This document shows, one piece after another, positions 23,157 to 33,810 of a stretch of DNA of 64,000 nt (the first letter of the stretch is position 1; every line of letters starts with the position of its first letter). The stretch spans positions 1-64,000 of the forward strand of contig JABCPU010000038.1 of the NCBI GenBank assembly GCA_016800925.1, read 5' to 3'. This DNA comes from Suillus spraguei. Its lineage: Eukaryota > Basidiomycota > Agaricomycetes > Boletales > Suillaceae. The notes beneath the pieces are model-generated. The model made no database searches, was not told the origin of the DNA, and saw only the letters and a list, made by a program, of their open reading frames with translations. Position numbers and translations under genes: made by a program.

Positions 23157-24310
23157 TTACTCACTTTGATTCGCATAGTAAATGGGGTCGTCGCTAAACT
23201 CGTAGTCCTCATCAGCAAACGACCCACTCATCATATACTTGGCTTCTTCAAGACCAGCGCGACGCTTAGAATCCTTCTTCTTTTCTCTTTGAATACGTTC
23301 ATCGTCAAGTTGTTTCTCCCAGGTGCGAAGTGCGTCATAAAATCCCTCATCTTTCCAAGTTAACTCGAAAGGAGGAGGCCCAACACGGTGGGGGCAGTAG
23401 AGGGACAAATGCGTCGGCGACCAATACCTGCAAACTCTGCACTGATATTCCGCGCAATTCTTTTGACGATGCCCTAGCAAGCCACAGATTCGGCACTTCA
23501 TATTTTCATCGGGGTTGGAATGAACTGCGTGCAAAGGAGATGGAGAGATAATGGGTGTGGGACTGGTGGATCTTGCGCGTTTCTTCCCTTTATTCTTCTT
23601 CATGCGTTTTAAGGCAAGAGTATTGGCTCGCTTAAGCTGCGCTTGTTGGGCGGTGAATAACGTGTATGCCGATGTGGGGAGGTCCGGGGTAACTGCTCGT
23701 TCGGCAGCCGCAAGAAGTTCAGTGGAGGAAGAGGGAGATGTGATGCCAAAGTCTTTTACTAAGACTGGTGAAACGGGATCCATAGGACCGAAAGACGATG
23801 GAATAGACATAGGGGGATGGATATGGAGGTCGCGAAGTCGAGGGCCGAGCGTTACCAGCTCGGTGGCAGGGATGCCTAGTAGTTTAGCGGCCTCACACTG
23901 CTCTTCTGTGCAGGGTTCGTATAACCAATCAGGGCAATCAAGAGTGGTCGTGACGAGAGGTGACGAAGTTGATTGTTCAATGGGAGATGGCGTTCGAGGG
24001 GATGCGAGGTCGGACTGCGTTTTTGGAGATGAATGAAACGGTGACGGAGTGTGATTTCTGTAGTTTCTTTAGCGGTGGCTTCGATAAGAGCTGCAGTGCG
24101 GATGATGTTAACGATGAGTCGAGCGGGGAAGGCGCCTCTTTCGGTGAGAATTCTGTCGATTTCAAGGGCATGTCCCTCACAGAGAATGGCGGCTTCGATG
24201 TAGGATTGGTTATCGATTTCTGTGGTAAGGGTTCCATATTGTTCTGCTTCGGAGTCGGAGTCATTGGTGGCAACAGTGACGGGGGCAATGTAGGCAGTGG
24301 GGAAAGACAT
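23157..24310 (-). pseudogene. Accessory ORF3 of Gypsy copy 1, internally deleted
   Basis: The start (MSFPTAYIAPV at 24310) and the C-terminal part (from about 23900 to the stop at 23157) are recognisable. Compared with copy 2, about 300 bp are missing near 24015, and the two parts lie in different frames. The C-terminal part has a zinc knuckle CRICGLLGHRQKNC, a second CxVCRYW..LYC Cys pair and an intact tail ending YYANQSE. Function unknown; see copy 2. Confidence 0.8.
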
Positions 24311-24367
24311 TTCGATATTTGTTGGTAGTTGATCAAGTGCTAATGCGGTTGATTGACTGGGGAATAA

Positions 24368-27300
24368 TCAGAGGGCGTGTTGCTTCTTATAAGCATTTAG
24401 GATTCGAGCGGAGTTCTTCAGATTCTTTTCTGGGAGCCATTCGTTATCTCCCGATGAGTATCCTTTCCACGAAACAAGATAACGTCGGCGATTGCCGGTT
24501 CCTTTGTGAGAAAGGATCGCTTCAATTTCATATTCTTCTTCTTCTTCGATGATGTCAGGGGGTGGTTCAGGGAAATTCGGTCCGTGTACGTCTGTTTCGC
24601 TATAGGATGATAAGACAGAAGCATGGAACGTGGGATGGATTTTCCACTGCGGGGGAAGTTTGAGTGTGAACGTGATGGGTGATAAGACGTCGGTGATCGG
24701 GAAAGGTCCATATCGCTTTGGGGCGAGTTTCCTTGATGGGAGTTTGAGTCTAAGATTAGCGGCAGATAGCCAAACCTTATCTCCGATCTTCCATGGGGTG
24801 TACTTATCTCCTCGGGATCGTTCAGCCATTGTCTGCATTGCAATGTTGTGGCAAGCGATTGCTTCTTCTCTTATCTTCTGCAGGGATCGTACTCGATCTT
24901 CTGCTGCGGGTATGGATGAATCGGGGATAAGATGAGGGATAGCGCGTGGTTCATATCCCATCATCAGGTAAAAGGGTGATGCATTCCTTGCATCGTGTTT
25001 TCGATGGTTGTGAACGAATTCGGCGATTGGCAGATGTTCTACCCAATCTTCAGGGTTGTTACGGCAATAGATGCGGAGGTAAGTTTCAAGTTCTTGGTTT
25101 AGCCTTTTGGTTTGGCCATCAGTTTGTGGGTGGTAAGCCGTGGATGGAGCGATGACGTAGTCGAGAAGTCGGGCAAGTTCCTTTGAGAAGCGAGATAGGA
25201 ATTGCGGTCCTCGATCTGAGATGACTTTGTCATGGAGTCCAAATCGTCGGTAAACATGTTTCAAAAATAGCTTAGCCACGCCTTCTGAAGTGATGGTTTT
25301 CAAACAAGGGATAATAATTACCCCCTTCGTAAGGCCATGGTCTACCACGACCATGATACTGTCAAAGCCTCCAGAGACGGGGAGGTCAGTGATAAGATCA
25401 ACGGAGACCTGGGAGAATGGGTGAACAGCTGACGAGGGAATAGGTGCGAGCGGGGGGCAAACGGGATGAGTATCCGTTTTCATTTGCTGACAGAGGGCGC
25501 AACCCTCAACGTATTTCCGAATATAAGAGCCCATGGCAGGCCACCAGGCTTCCCGTTTGACGAGTTCTTCAGTTTTGAATCTACCGGGGTGACCCGTGGT
25601 AGGATGATCATGACATCATTTCAGGATGGTGGAGCGATGCGCCGGAGGAATATAGGCGCGGTTCTTAAAATAGAGGACGTTCTCCTCAATCGTCCAGTCA
25701 GAAAGTGCCGATTTCATAGGGGGAAGGCACACGCCATCAAGGGCATCAGATGCCATTTTGAAGACAGGGTCGTCGAGGGGGTCAGAGGATGATAGCACAT
25801 CCTTTAAGTCGGTGTCAACAAGACGAACGAATAAAGCGTCAGGGAGGAGGGTCTGGTCCTCGTTATCGTCTTTGCCAGAGTCATAATCAGGCCGGCGGGA
25901 TAGTGCATCAGGTACTGCTAATTTAGTACCTGCAACGTGATGCAGTTCGATGTTGTAAATAGACAAAGTCAATTGCCAACGTGCCTGGCGACGGGTGAGC
26001 TTCTGTGCACTTCTGAAGTACAGAAGATTCTTATGGTCGGTGAATACTAGGACGGGGTGTGGGTTGCCTTCAAGATAATGACGCCACTCGTTCAATGCCC
26101 GGATCACGGCAAGGAGTTCCCAATCAAAGATCTGGTAATTGCGTTCCGCAGGGTTCAAAGACTGTGAGAGATATGCGCATGGATGATAAACACCATTTTC
26201 ATCAGTCTGCAAGAGAACTCCGCCAGTTGCTACGAGTGAAGCATCGGTAGCAATGGCAAATTGTCGGGTAGGATCAGGGTTACGGAGTACTGGTTGGGAA
26301 GTGAAGCGTCGTTTCAATTCTTCGAAGGTGTCCATACATTCGGTTGACCATTCAAAGGCCTTATCTTTCTTTGTCAAATCGATAAGGGGTCTGGCGATGT
26401 CAGAATAGTGGGAAATGAACGTGCGGTAGAAGTTGCAAAAACCGAGGAATGACCGAACATCTTTTACAGATTTCGGGATTGGCCATTCGGAGATTCCCTT
26501 GGTCTTGGCGGTTTCCATAGCAACTTGTCCAGGACGAATTATCATTCCGAGGTATTCTACTTCTTCTGCATCAAAGGTACATTTCTCCGGTTTTAAGAAC
26601 AGGTGTTCTTTTCGTATTTTCATCAAAACTCGTCTTGTCCGTTCGCGGTGTTCTGCCATAGTTGTAGAGAAAATCAGGATATCGTCCATATAGATAACCA
26701 TCCACCCTTCATTGATTTCTTGTTGAAAGGTGCGATTCATGTATGCTTGAAAAGTTGCTGGGGAATTGCAAAGGCCGAAGAACATGACGTTCGGTTCAAA
26801 GAGACCAAATTCCGTGGTAAAAGCAGCTTTCCACCTATCGTCAGGATGGATGCGAATATTATTATAACCAGACCGAATATCCATTTTCGTAAAGAACTGC
26901 GCGTTATGAAGACGTGCGACAAGGGAAATAGGGAGTGGAAGCGGGTATGCGTTTTTGACTGTCCAATCATTGATGTAGCGATAATCTTGACAGGGGCGCA
27001 GTTCTCTGCTCTTCTTTCCTACAAAGAAGAAGCCACTAGCTTGAGGTGACTTCGATTCTGAGATAAAGCCTTTCGCAACGTTTTCATCGATAAACGTTTT
27101 GACAGCAGTGCGTTCTTTTTCCGATAGCGGGTAAACCTTAGACGTGCGAGGGATAAAACCGGGTTTGGTGTCGATCCGGTGATCAATACCAGGGCGTTCG
27201 GGAGGTAGTTTGTTCAGCCCGTCTTTAGCAAAGACGTCTGCGAAGTCGTGCAAATAATCCGGGACCAATTCTTCAAAGGATTTCTTTTTCTTTTCCTTCT

Positions 27301-28352
27301 CATCCATAGCGAATTCCTGAGCCTTGTTGCTGTATTTTGGTGGTGGAAGGGAATAGTGGGAGAATTGGAGGACTGCTCGAATCAGGAGGTTCCATCATGT
27401 GTTAACGGTGTATCCATGGATACCTCTTCGATGATTCTCATGCTGACCCCATCAGTATCGTATTCCACTAGAAATTCGCCATCTCCGAGCTCGTAAGAGG
27501 AAATTTCGTGTACTTCTGGCGCGTGCCAGACATCATTCATGGTATCGAATTGGTCATCATCCTCGGTTGGGATCAACGAGGGTACGGGTTCTTCTTTATC
27601 GGGAATTTCTTCTATAGAAGCTGAAAGAGTTTTCGGGGGAACAAAGAACTTGGATAACTTCAGTACGTTGGTGCTTCGTCCTGGGAGTTCTTCTTCCGGT
27701 TTTCTTTTTCCTTGTTTCTGATCTTCTATTGGCCGTTGCTCAATAGGTTCTTGTCCGGCCCGATACTCGGATCCGGATTCATTCTTGCGCTTTTCTGCGC
27801 GAGGGATCGGCGACACTGCTCGCGGCAATTGTACACGTGGAGTGGGTTCTGTAGTACGTGGAGTCCGTACTTCTGATTCTGGGTCTTCTGGAACATCAAT
27901 AGGAGAAGCGATGAATGGTTTCGGAAGACGGGAATGTTGCCATCTGGTATGGTGGTTGAAAAGTCGAGGCAACCCGTTCTTTCTTCGGTCTTCATCCAAA
28001 TCGATTTCGATCTCATCAGATTTCTCTGTCCATGAAAGGATAAGTGTTTCAGCAGCCCAATCTATAATTGGGTTCATTGCTCGTAACCATGGGATTCCAA
28101 GGAGAATTTGATCTCTTCTTCCTAGCTTGGTGATGTTGAATTTTCCATACATGGTTCGATCGTCAATTTGACCACTAGAAGACAATAGTGTGTGATAGGT
28201 CCTCCTTTGATAAGAGTTCCATCTGCCGTAGTAACTCGAAATGGTTCTTTGAGTTTACGTCGTGTGATTTGATGGAGTTTCACAAACTCTTCGGAGATGA
28301 ATGTTCCTGCTGCTCCTGAATCGATAACAGCAGTGGTGTCGACGGATTTCAA
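24368..28352 (-). pseudogene. pol: Gypsy copy 1 pol: protease, RT, RNase H, integrase, chromodomain
   Basis: Retroviral-type protease with VIDSGAAGTF (28325); RT with YMDDILIFS (about 26690); RNase H with TDHKNLL; integrase with the zinc HHCC region and DDE core; C-terminal chromodomain (YEIEAILSHK, YLVSWKGY, EWLPEKNLKN), which defines a chromovirus. Lesions relative to copy 2: frameshift near 28167, in-frame TGA near 27382, in-frame TGA at about 25616 between RT and integrase, and GAA to AAA at 25106-25108, changing QTERLN to QTKRLN, the expected catalytic Glu of integrase. Confidence 0.93.
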
Positions 28353-28420
28353 ACGAGTACGCGAGTGGAGGGTGATAGGGATACGAAGTTCTTTTCTTTC
28401 ACCTACAGCGCGTACAAGTC

Positions 28421-29308
28421 TTAGTAATACATTGGGAGAAACATACGTCGAATCCTTGTTTCTCCAAGTTGAAAATCCTCAACAATCCGTCTCACGGTTT
28501 CTTCATCTTCTTCTTCTCCTTTGACTTCGGTTTGTCGGAGTGGAGTCTTCTTCTTTCTGTCAGGACAATTATGGATGCGATGTCCTGTCTTTCTGCATCC
28601 GAAGCATTGCCCTTTCTTCATGCATTCGGATCTCTCCATGTCGGAGATTCGATCTACAACCATTGCGTTGGAATCACGGTTCGGAATATACCGTGCATTC
28701 CCGTAGTTCTTCTTCTTCTGTTGTGGAGTGTGACGTGTCCTCATGGCATTAAGCCGATGATGGGCGTTGTCAATAGCAATGCATTGCAGCACAACATCTC
28801 TGAATATTTCAGAGACATCTCCTGTATTGAAAAGCTTTGTAAGGATACCCCAATTAAGACCGTCTTGGAAGAACTGGATCTTCGTCGCGTTATCGGTGAT
28901 ATGAGCCTTGGCTGCAAGTGCCTCAAAGTCAGCGACGTAGGTATGGAGATCTCCAGTTCCTTGCTTGAGGTCTCTGAGGCGTGTAAGTGCAGTCATTTTG
29001 GTATCCACTGGTTTGAATGCTTCCTTGAAGCTCTTCATAAAATCGACCATCGTCCCATAACCAACTTTTTGTCTGGAAGTATCGGTGGATTGGGCATGTT
29101 CAAGGAATTGTTCCTTCCAAGACTTAGCGTTCTTCTCTGTCATAAAGGATGTTATGTAGATGATCTTCTGCTTGTTGGTAGTGTAAAGCTTTTCATTGAT
29201 GTCAAAGTGCAGGTTGCACGATTGGATAAACTCGCGAGAGTTATCACGATCTCCATCAAAACCAATCGGTTGTCCGATCTTGTACTTGAATTCTTTGGTG
29301 GACGACAT
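28421..29308 (-). CDS. gag: Gypsy copy 1 gag
   Basis: 295 residues, open. The N-terminal two thirds is a retrotransposon gag capsid domain (FDGDRDNSREFIQSC; FKPVDTKMTALTRLRDLKQG); a CCHC zinc knuckle CFGCRKTGHRIHNC follows, then a basic and acidic tail. It forms the particle and binds element RNA. The last ~15 residues differ from copy 2 because of an indel near 28475. Pol is in another frame, so its expression would need frameshifting or a separate mechanism. Confidence 0.93.
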   Translation of the reverse strand: MSSTKEFKYKIGQPIGFDGDRDNSREFIQSCNLHFDINEKLYTTNKQKIIYITSFMTEKNAKSWKEQFLEHAQSTDTSRQKVGYGTMVDFMKSFKEAFKPVDTKMTALTRLRDLKQGTGDLHTYVADFEALAAKAHITDNATKIQFFQDGLNWGILTKLFNTGDVSEIFRDVVLQCIAIDNAHHRLNAMRTRHTPQQKKKNYGNARYIPNRDSNAMVVDRISDMERSECMKKGQCFGCRKTGHRIHNCPDRKKKTPLRQTEVKGEEEDEETVRRIVEDFQLGETRIRRMFLPMYY

Positions 29309-29505
29309 GGTTAATGGTTCTTCTGATGAGTTATACTTTCTCAGTGCCTACACGCGCTGTCTTGCTGTCCGTTAGGGCTTTCTTCTGTCAGAGGGCTTCT
29401 CTTGACAATCTGCTCAGCGTACGCGTACGCTAGTCTACTGATCTGAGTGATCAGGGTTCAGGGTCGAAGACTGGATAGTCGACGATCAAATAGACTTTAA
29501 TCTTT

Positions 29506-29980
29506 TGTTACGAACTGGGGTGGCGTCACCAGCGACAGTGAAAAGACACAGACGGTCTGCCGGGAGTTCTTACAATGTTCAAAAGAGAACAAGGTGAAAG
29601 TACAAGGAACACGTTCCAAGTACGATCAAGGGTTCAGCCTCGAAGACAAGTCTAAGAGGTATCCGCGAGAATAGAGACTAAGTTTAAGGAGTGCTTAGAC
29701 TTAGAGACGATTCAAGACGACTTAGGTTGGAGACCTAAGCGAAGGAGATTCCAGGTAAAACCCAGTAAGATTAAAGTAGGGAATCTACTACAAGTACACT
29801 GTGCTTAAATAGGCCAATATGTGCGCACAGACCAAGAAGGGTGTGAGAATGTGTGTGCGTATCCAAAGAAGGAAGGCAACTATAGTACAGATGCGTTGAG
29901 CATATGAGTCAGAGTCATGTTATGTAATATACACAGTAAATGAGGTAAGAAAATGAATAGGGGCACGTACGATTGTAACA
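29506..29980 (-). repeat. 5' LTR of Gypsy copy 1
   Basis: 475 bp; it should contain the promoter for the minus-strand transcript. Target duplication GGAGC follows at 29981-29985. I found no convincing tRNA primer-binding site next to it. Confidence 0.97.
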
Positions 29981-29985
29981 GGAGC

Positions 29986-30273
29986 AAAGCTCTGGAGGGA
30001 CAGATGATCCATAGGTGTCAGAGGATAGGATAGGATAGGTCCAGAGGACCAGAGGTCCGAAGGTCCAGAGCTCGGAGGAGCAGAAGAGCGGACGAGCAGA
30101 TGATCGGATGAGCATAGCTCTATGGATCTTAGGGGAAGTGTTGACTACTAGAGGGGAGTAGGTCTGGATATGGTATAGAAATAGTATAGACTACTCTGGA
30201 CAAGGTCCAGAATAGAAACAGACAGGATAAGACTACCAAAGGTAGAGTTGGAGGTGAAACAGATGAGAGACAG
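29986..30273. repeat. Low-complexity GGTCCAGAGG/GGATAG repeat region
   Basis: Irregular short repeats (GATAGGATAGG, GTCCAGAGGACCAGAGGTCC, GGAGCAGAAGAGCGGACGAGC). No gene. This is the sequence into which Gypsy copy 1 inserted on one side and a second LTR family on the other. Confidence 0.55.
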
Positions 30274-30748
30274 TGTCACAACCCACAAACGAATTAATGC
30301 AAGGGCAGGGACTAGGACTCAAACTAAGGTTATCACAAGAAGAGAGAGGAGCAAGGACATCTTGGATTGCTACAGTTGTAGATACAAGAGGTTTGAACTA
30401 AAGAACTACTACAGTGAAACTAGCTAACTATATACACATATTGAAACTGAGATGTAAACTGAGTTTGAAACTACTAGCCAATCATAAAATAGAAACGAGA
30501 ATCGTACGATGTGATAGTTGTGACATTGTTATGACATCATATTCTAGAAGGTTCTAAGATCACGTGATACTATCTTATCTTATCTTATCCGATAGCATCA
30601 TAAAAGATCTCTTCATCTTCATCAGGAAGTTCGGTTATAGAAGCGGATATGGGGATTTCAATAGGATTTGGGTTTGTCTTAGCGCTGGGTTTAGATGCTT
30701 TAGGGAAATTGAGAAAAGAGTAATGATTTGTATTTGGAATTCGTGACA
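30274..30748. mobile_element. Solo LTR of a second retrotransposon family
   Basis: 475 bp starting TGTCACAACC and ending TTCGTGACA, so ends are TGTCAC..GTGACA. It is flanked by a perfect 5-bp duplication GACAG (30269-30273 and 30749-30753). It differs in sequence from the Gypsy LTRs here. No internal domain remains, so it is a solo LTR left by recombination. Orientation unknown. Confidence 0.8.
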
Positions 30749-30753
30749 GACAG

Positions 30754-31069
30754 GAAACGGACAAAGTCCGAAAAGGATATAGGACAAAGGATCAAGGCTC
30801 CGGCCTAGGGAATGATCCCATAGGTCTGAGTTGGAAGCTTACAAGGGCTGGAGCCCAAGTGTGAGAACGGAAACAGATTTATATAGACATGGTAACAAGA
30901 TACAGAAGTCAAAGGAATATACAGAAGTAGGAAAGCAATGATCAGATTGAGGTCTGCAGGAGTTGTACTACAAGTTTATATACTGTAGGTAGCATGCCGG
31001 AAGGCAAGTAAGGATAGTCCAAGGCTATGTTTGAGGCATTGCAGAACACAAGGCTATGAACTCGGAAAT
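30754..31069. other. Spacer between two solo LTRs
   Basis: Contains GGACAAAGTCCG/GGATCAAGG-type short repeats like those at 22600 and 30200; no gene seen. Confidence 0.4.
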
Positions 31070-31545
31070 TGTTACGAACTGGGATGGCATCACCAGCGAC
31101 AGTGAGAAGACACAGGCGGTCTGCTGGGAAGTTCTACAATGTCCAGAGGAGGACAAGGTGAAAGTACAAGGAATGCATTCCGAGTACTATCAAGGGTTCA
31201 ATCTCAAAGACAAGTCTAAGAGATTCTATGAGAATAGAGACTAAGGCTAAAGAGTGCTTAGACTTAGAGACGATTCTAGACGACTTAGGTTGGAGACCTA
31301 AGCGAAGGATATTCCAGGTAAAACCCAGTAAGATTAAAGTAAGGTATACAAGCATAATACAATGTGCTTAAATAAGTCAATATGTGCGCACGGACCAAGA
31401 GAGACGTGAGAACGTAAGTGCGTATCCAAAGAAGGAAGGCAACTATAGTACAGATGCATTGAGCATATGAGTCAGAGTCATGTTATGTAATATACAGGTA
31501 AAGGAGACAAAGAGAAAATGAATAGAGGCACGTATGACTGTAACA
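31070..31545 (-). mobile_element. Solo LTR of the Gypsy family
   Basis: 476 bp, TGTTACGAACTGGG...CTGTAACA, clearly homologous to the LTRs of both Gypsy copies but more diverged than they are from each other. Flanked by a perfect 5-bp duplication GAAAT (31065-31069 and 31546-31550). It arose by LTR-LTR recombination of an older insertion. Confidence 0.93.
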
Positions 31546-32021
31546 GAAATAAGACTTGTACGAAATATCTTATCAAGACGGACATCAAGATAACCGAAAG
31601 CCAGAGTTCCAGAGATAACTGAAAGCCGGACACAGGTATTAACCTAAAAGGAGTAATGTGCAGGTGCGCGGGAATAGTTTCGGATATGAGCATGGATCGG
31701 ATATGGACATGGATCAGATATGAACACGGATCAGATGGGTGGATCAGATCGGATGGATGGACTGAGTCAGATATGGATATGGATTAGATATGGATGGATA
31801 TGGATTGGAGTGGATGGGTGGATTGGATATGTGAGCTGGATTGGATGGGTGGACTAGGATGTATGAATTGGGTGTCCGGATGTCCATGGATCGGACCTGA
31901 ATGTATGGTATATGACAGGGTCCCTTAGTATAGATAGTACTGTCTTACATAGAGTACCAAAGGACATAAATGGATTCAAAAAAAAAAGCTACAGGAAAAT
32001 AGTCATTGTAGAGTTCATGAT
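31546..32021. repeat. GGATNNGATATGGAT-rich degenerate repeat and flank
   Basis: 31640-31900 is built of GGATCAGATATG/GGATGGGTGGA words with loose periodicity. No gene. Its right end is the hAT target duplication (32014-32021). Confidence 0.6.
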
Positions 32022-32374
32022 TAGTGATGTGCACGGCCCGGCTTCAGGCCGTGGGCCGGCCCAAGCCGAGCCTGATCAGGCCGAGCCGAGCCGGGCCCAA
32101 GTCAGGGCCTAACCACGGCCCAGGGCCCGGCTTGACATGTTGAACAGCCTGAGCCGGCGGCTCAGGCCGCGGCTTTATGTCCCTCATCGATGTCGATTTT
32201 ACAGACTTCTATGGACTGCATCTGCACATCAGGTATGAATCTGTCTAAATTTGTCTGACTATTGCCGAATGTGCTTACAAATATTTGGGGCAACGTGCGC
32301 CACTGCTGTGGCTTCCAAACAGTAAGTGCGCATCAAACTACACTTACTGTGCTCTACTTCCAAGGCTTCCACTT

Positions 32375-32915
32375 CTCGGAACCTTCCTGCACTCTTTTGG
32401 ACTTGTCTGAACCCACCTGCATTCATTTATGCTTCCTTGTGCTTGTTTGGATCTGCCTGGATTTGTCTGCGCTTGCCTGCACTCGTTTGGATTTGCCTGG
32501 ACTTGCCTGCATTCATCTGCGCTTGCCTGCACTCTTTTGCACTTGCCTGCACTCGTTTGGACTTGCCTGGACTTGCTTTCATTCGTCTGCGCTTGCCTGC
32601 ACTCTTTTGCACTTGCCTGCACTCGTTTGTACTTGCCTGCATTCGTTTGTACTTGCCTGCACTCGTTTGGACCTGCCTGGACTTGCATGCATTTGTCTGT
32701 GCTTGCCTATGCTCATTTTGACTCACATGGACTTGTCTGTATTCGTCTGAACTCGTCTGTATTCATCTGGACTCATCTGTATTTGTCTAGACTTGTCTGT
32801 GCTTGCCTACGCTCATTTGAATTCACATGGACTCGTATGTATTCGTCTGCTTGCCTGCACTCATTTGAAGTTGTCTGGGCCCACCTGCACTCGTTTTCAC
32901 TTGCCTGAGCTTATC
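32375..32915. repeat. 14-15-bp minisatellite inside the hAT element
   Basis: About 35 tandem imperfect copies of CTTGCCTGCACTCGTTTGGA-like words. All three plus frames are largely open and read as Cys/Leu-rich sequence, which I take as a by-product of the repeat, not a protein. Confidence 0.85.
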
Positions 32916-32976
32916 TGCTTGTGTCTGCTCTCGCCTGTACCTCCACTCCTCTCATTCTGGCGCCTTCACGTGTCGT

Positions 32977-33132
32977 TCGCATATGTTCGAGCCACGTCGG
33001 GCTTCGCTGGCAAGGGACTTCTTATTCATTATGGCAGCATCCGTCTCGAGCGAGCGAGCTTTCTCGCAAGGAGGCATCACAATTAGCAAGTGGCGCAATC
33101 GGCTGAAAGTGGGACACACTGATTTTGGATGA
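32977..33132 (+). pseudogene. hAT transposase C-terminal dimerisation remnant
   Basis: One frame reads ASLARDFLFIMAASVSSERA then FSQGGITISKWRNRL, the conserved hAT C-terminal (hATC) dimerisation motif, before a TGA at 33130-33132. The catalytic domain is absent. It fixes the transcription direction of the parent element as plus. Confidence 0.85.
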
Positions 33133-33388
33133 GGAGGAGGATGACATATCAGAGTCTGATGTTGGTTCAGCGGATAGTCACTAAGTACTGTAAGTCTGTA
33201 TAGTTACAAATATGCTTATATTACATTTTACATTTGAAAGCCGTCGTTGAGCCGAGCCGCGGCTTTGGCCCGGCTTGGGCTCACGGCTCGGCCTGAGGTT
33301 TTGCAAAGCCCAAGCCCCCCAAAGCCGAGCCTAAGCCGGGGCTTTCAGGCCGAGCCGGGCCCGCACATCACTATTCGTGATTACGCTA

Positions 33389-33745
33389 TCAACTATGACT
33401 AGTATTCTGTCGCTCACGGTTCTGAATCAAAGCTTTTTTTTTACCAGCGGTATCCCCCTTCGTTTTGACAGTCTGGATGAAGTTGATGGTATTTGTCGAG
33501 GGAATCCTGGGCCCTGTACCATAGAAGACGTCAGCCGAGCAAGAAGACAGAACACCAGCACACAGGGAATAGAGCTTCATTGAGGCGCCCGGACGCGAGC
33601 AAAGAGTTAGTGTTATTCCACTGAGCAGTGATGATTCGCTATCGAGAGTAAGGTACAAAACTGGATGGTCCTCGCCTCCAAGAAGTCTCAGTCCAATATG
33701 CTCGTACTCGGTGATACCATTGTCATTTGATAAGAGTACGTACAA
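33389..33745 (-). other. Open frame of 118 codons, unassigned
   Basis: It includes GGEDHPVLYLTLDSE and a Cys/Ser-rich stretch, has no recognised domain, and lies between the hAT element and the 3' end of aspartic protease 2. Possibly an exon fragment. Confidence 0.25.
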
Positions 33746-33810
33746 CCTTCAAATTCGTATGCTGCTTTGCGTCTGCAAAACGGCCCTCCGTCTACTTTGG
33801 CAATTCCACA

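Larger units (their letters stand above)
22650..29980 (-). mobile_element. Ty3/Gypsy chromovirus LTR retrotransposon, copy 1
   Basis: Complete element with 475-bp LTRs (22650-23124 and 29506-29980), bounded by TGTTAC..GTAACA and a perfect 5-bp target duplication GGAGC (22645-22649 and 29981-29985). The LTRs differ at one position in my base-by-base comparison, so the insertion is recent. Order on the minus strand: gag, protease, reverse transcriptase, RNase H, integrase with chromodomain, then an extra ORF, polypurine tract, 3' LTR. Several lesions make it non-autonomous. Confidence 0.97.
32022..33373. mobile_element. hAT-family DNA transposon (decayed)
   Basis: Terminal inverted repeats TAGTGATGTGC (32022-32032) and its complement (33363-33373), followed inward by GGCCCGGC-rich subterminal repeats on both sides. 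An 8-bp target duplication flanks it, TTCATGAT (32014-32021) and TTCGTGAT (33374-33381), with one mismatch. Inside are a Cys/Leu-coding minisatellite and a remnant of the hAT transposase C-terminus. At 1.35 kb it is non-autonomous. Confidence 0.92.

Noticed and set aside
29480..29505. tRNA primer-binding site next to the Gypsy 5' LTR
   Set aside because: The sequence after the LTR (AAAGATTAAAGTC on the minus strand) lacks the TGG start of usual tRNA primer sites, so no site is called.
32326..32908. Cys-rich frames of up to 162 codons, resembling secreted small proteins
   Set aside because: All plus frames and some minus frames are open through the minisatellite, there is no signal peptide, and it lies inside a hAT element.
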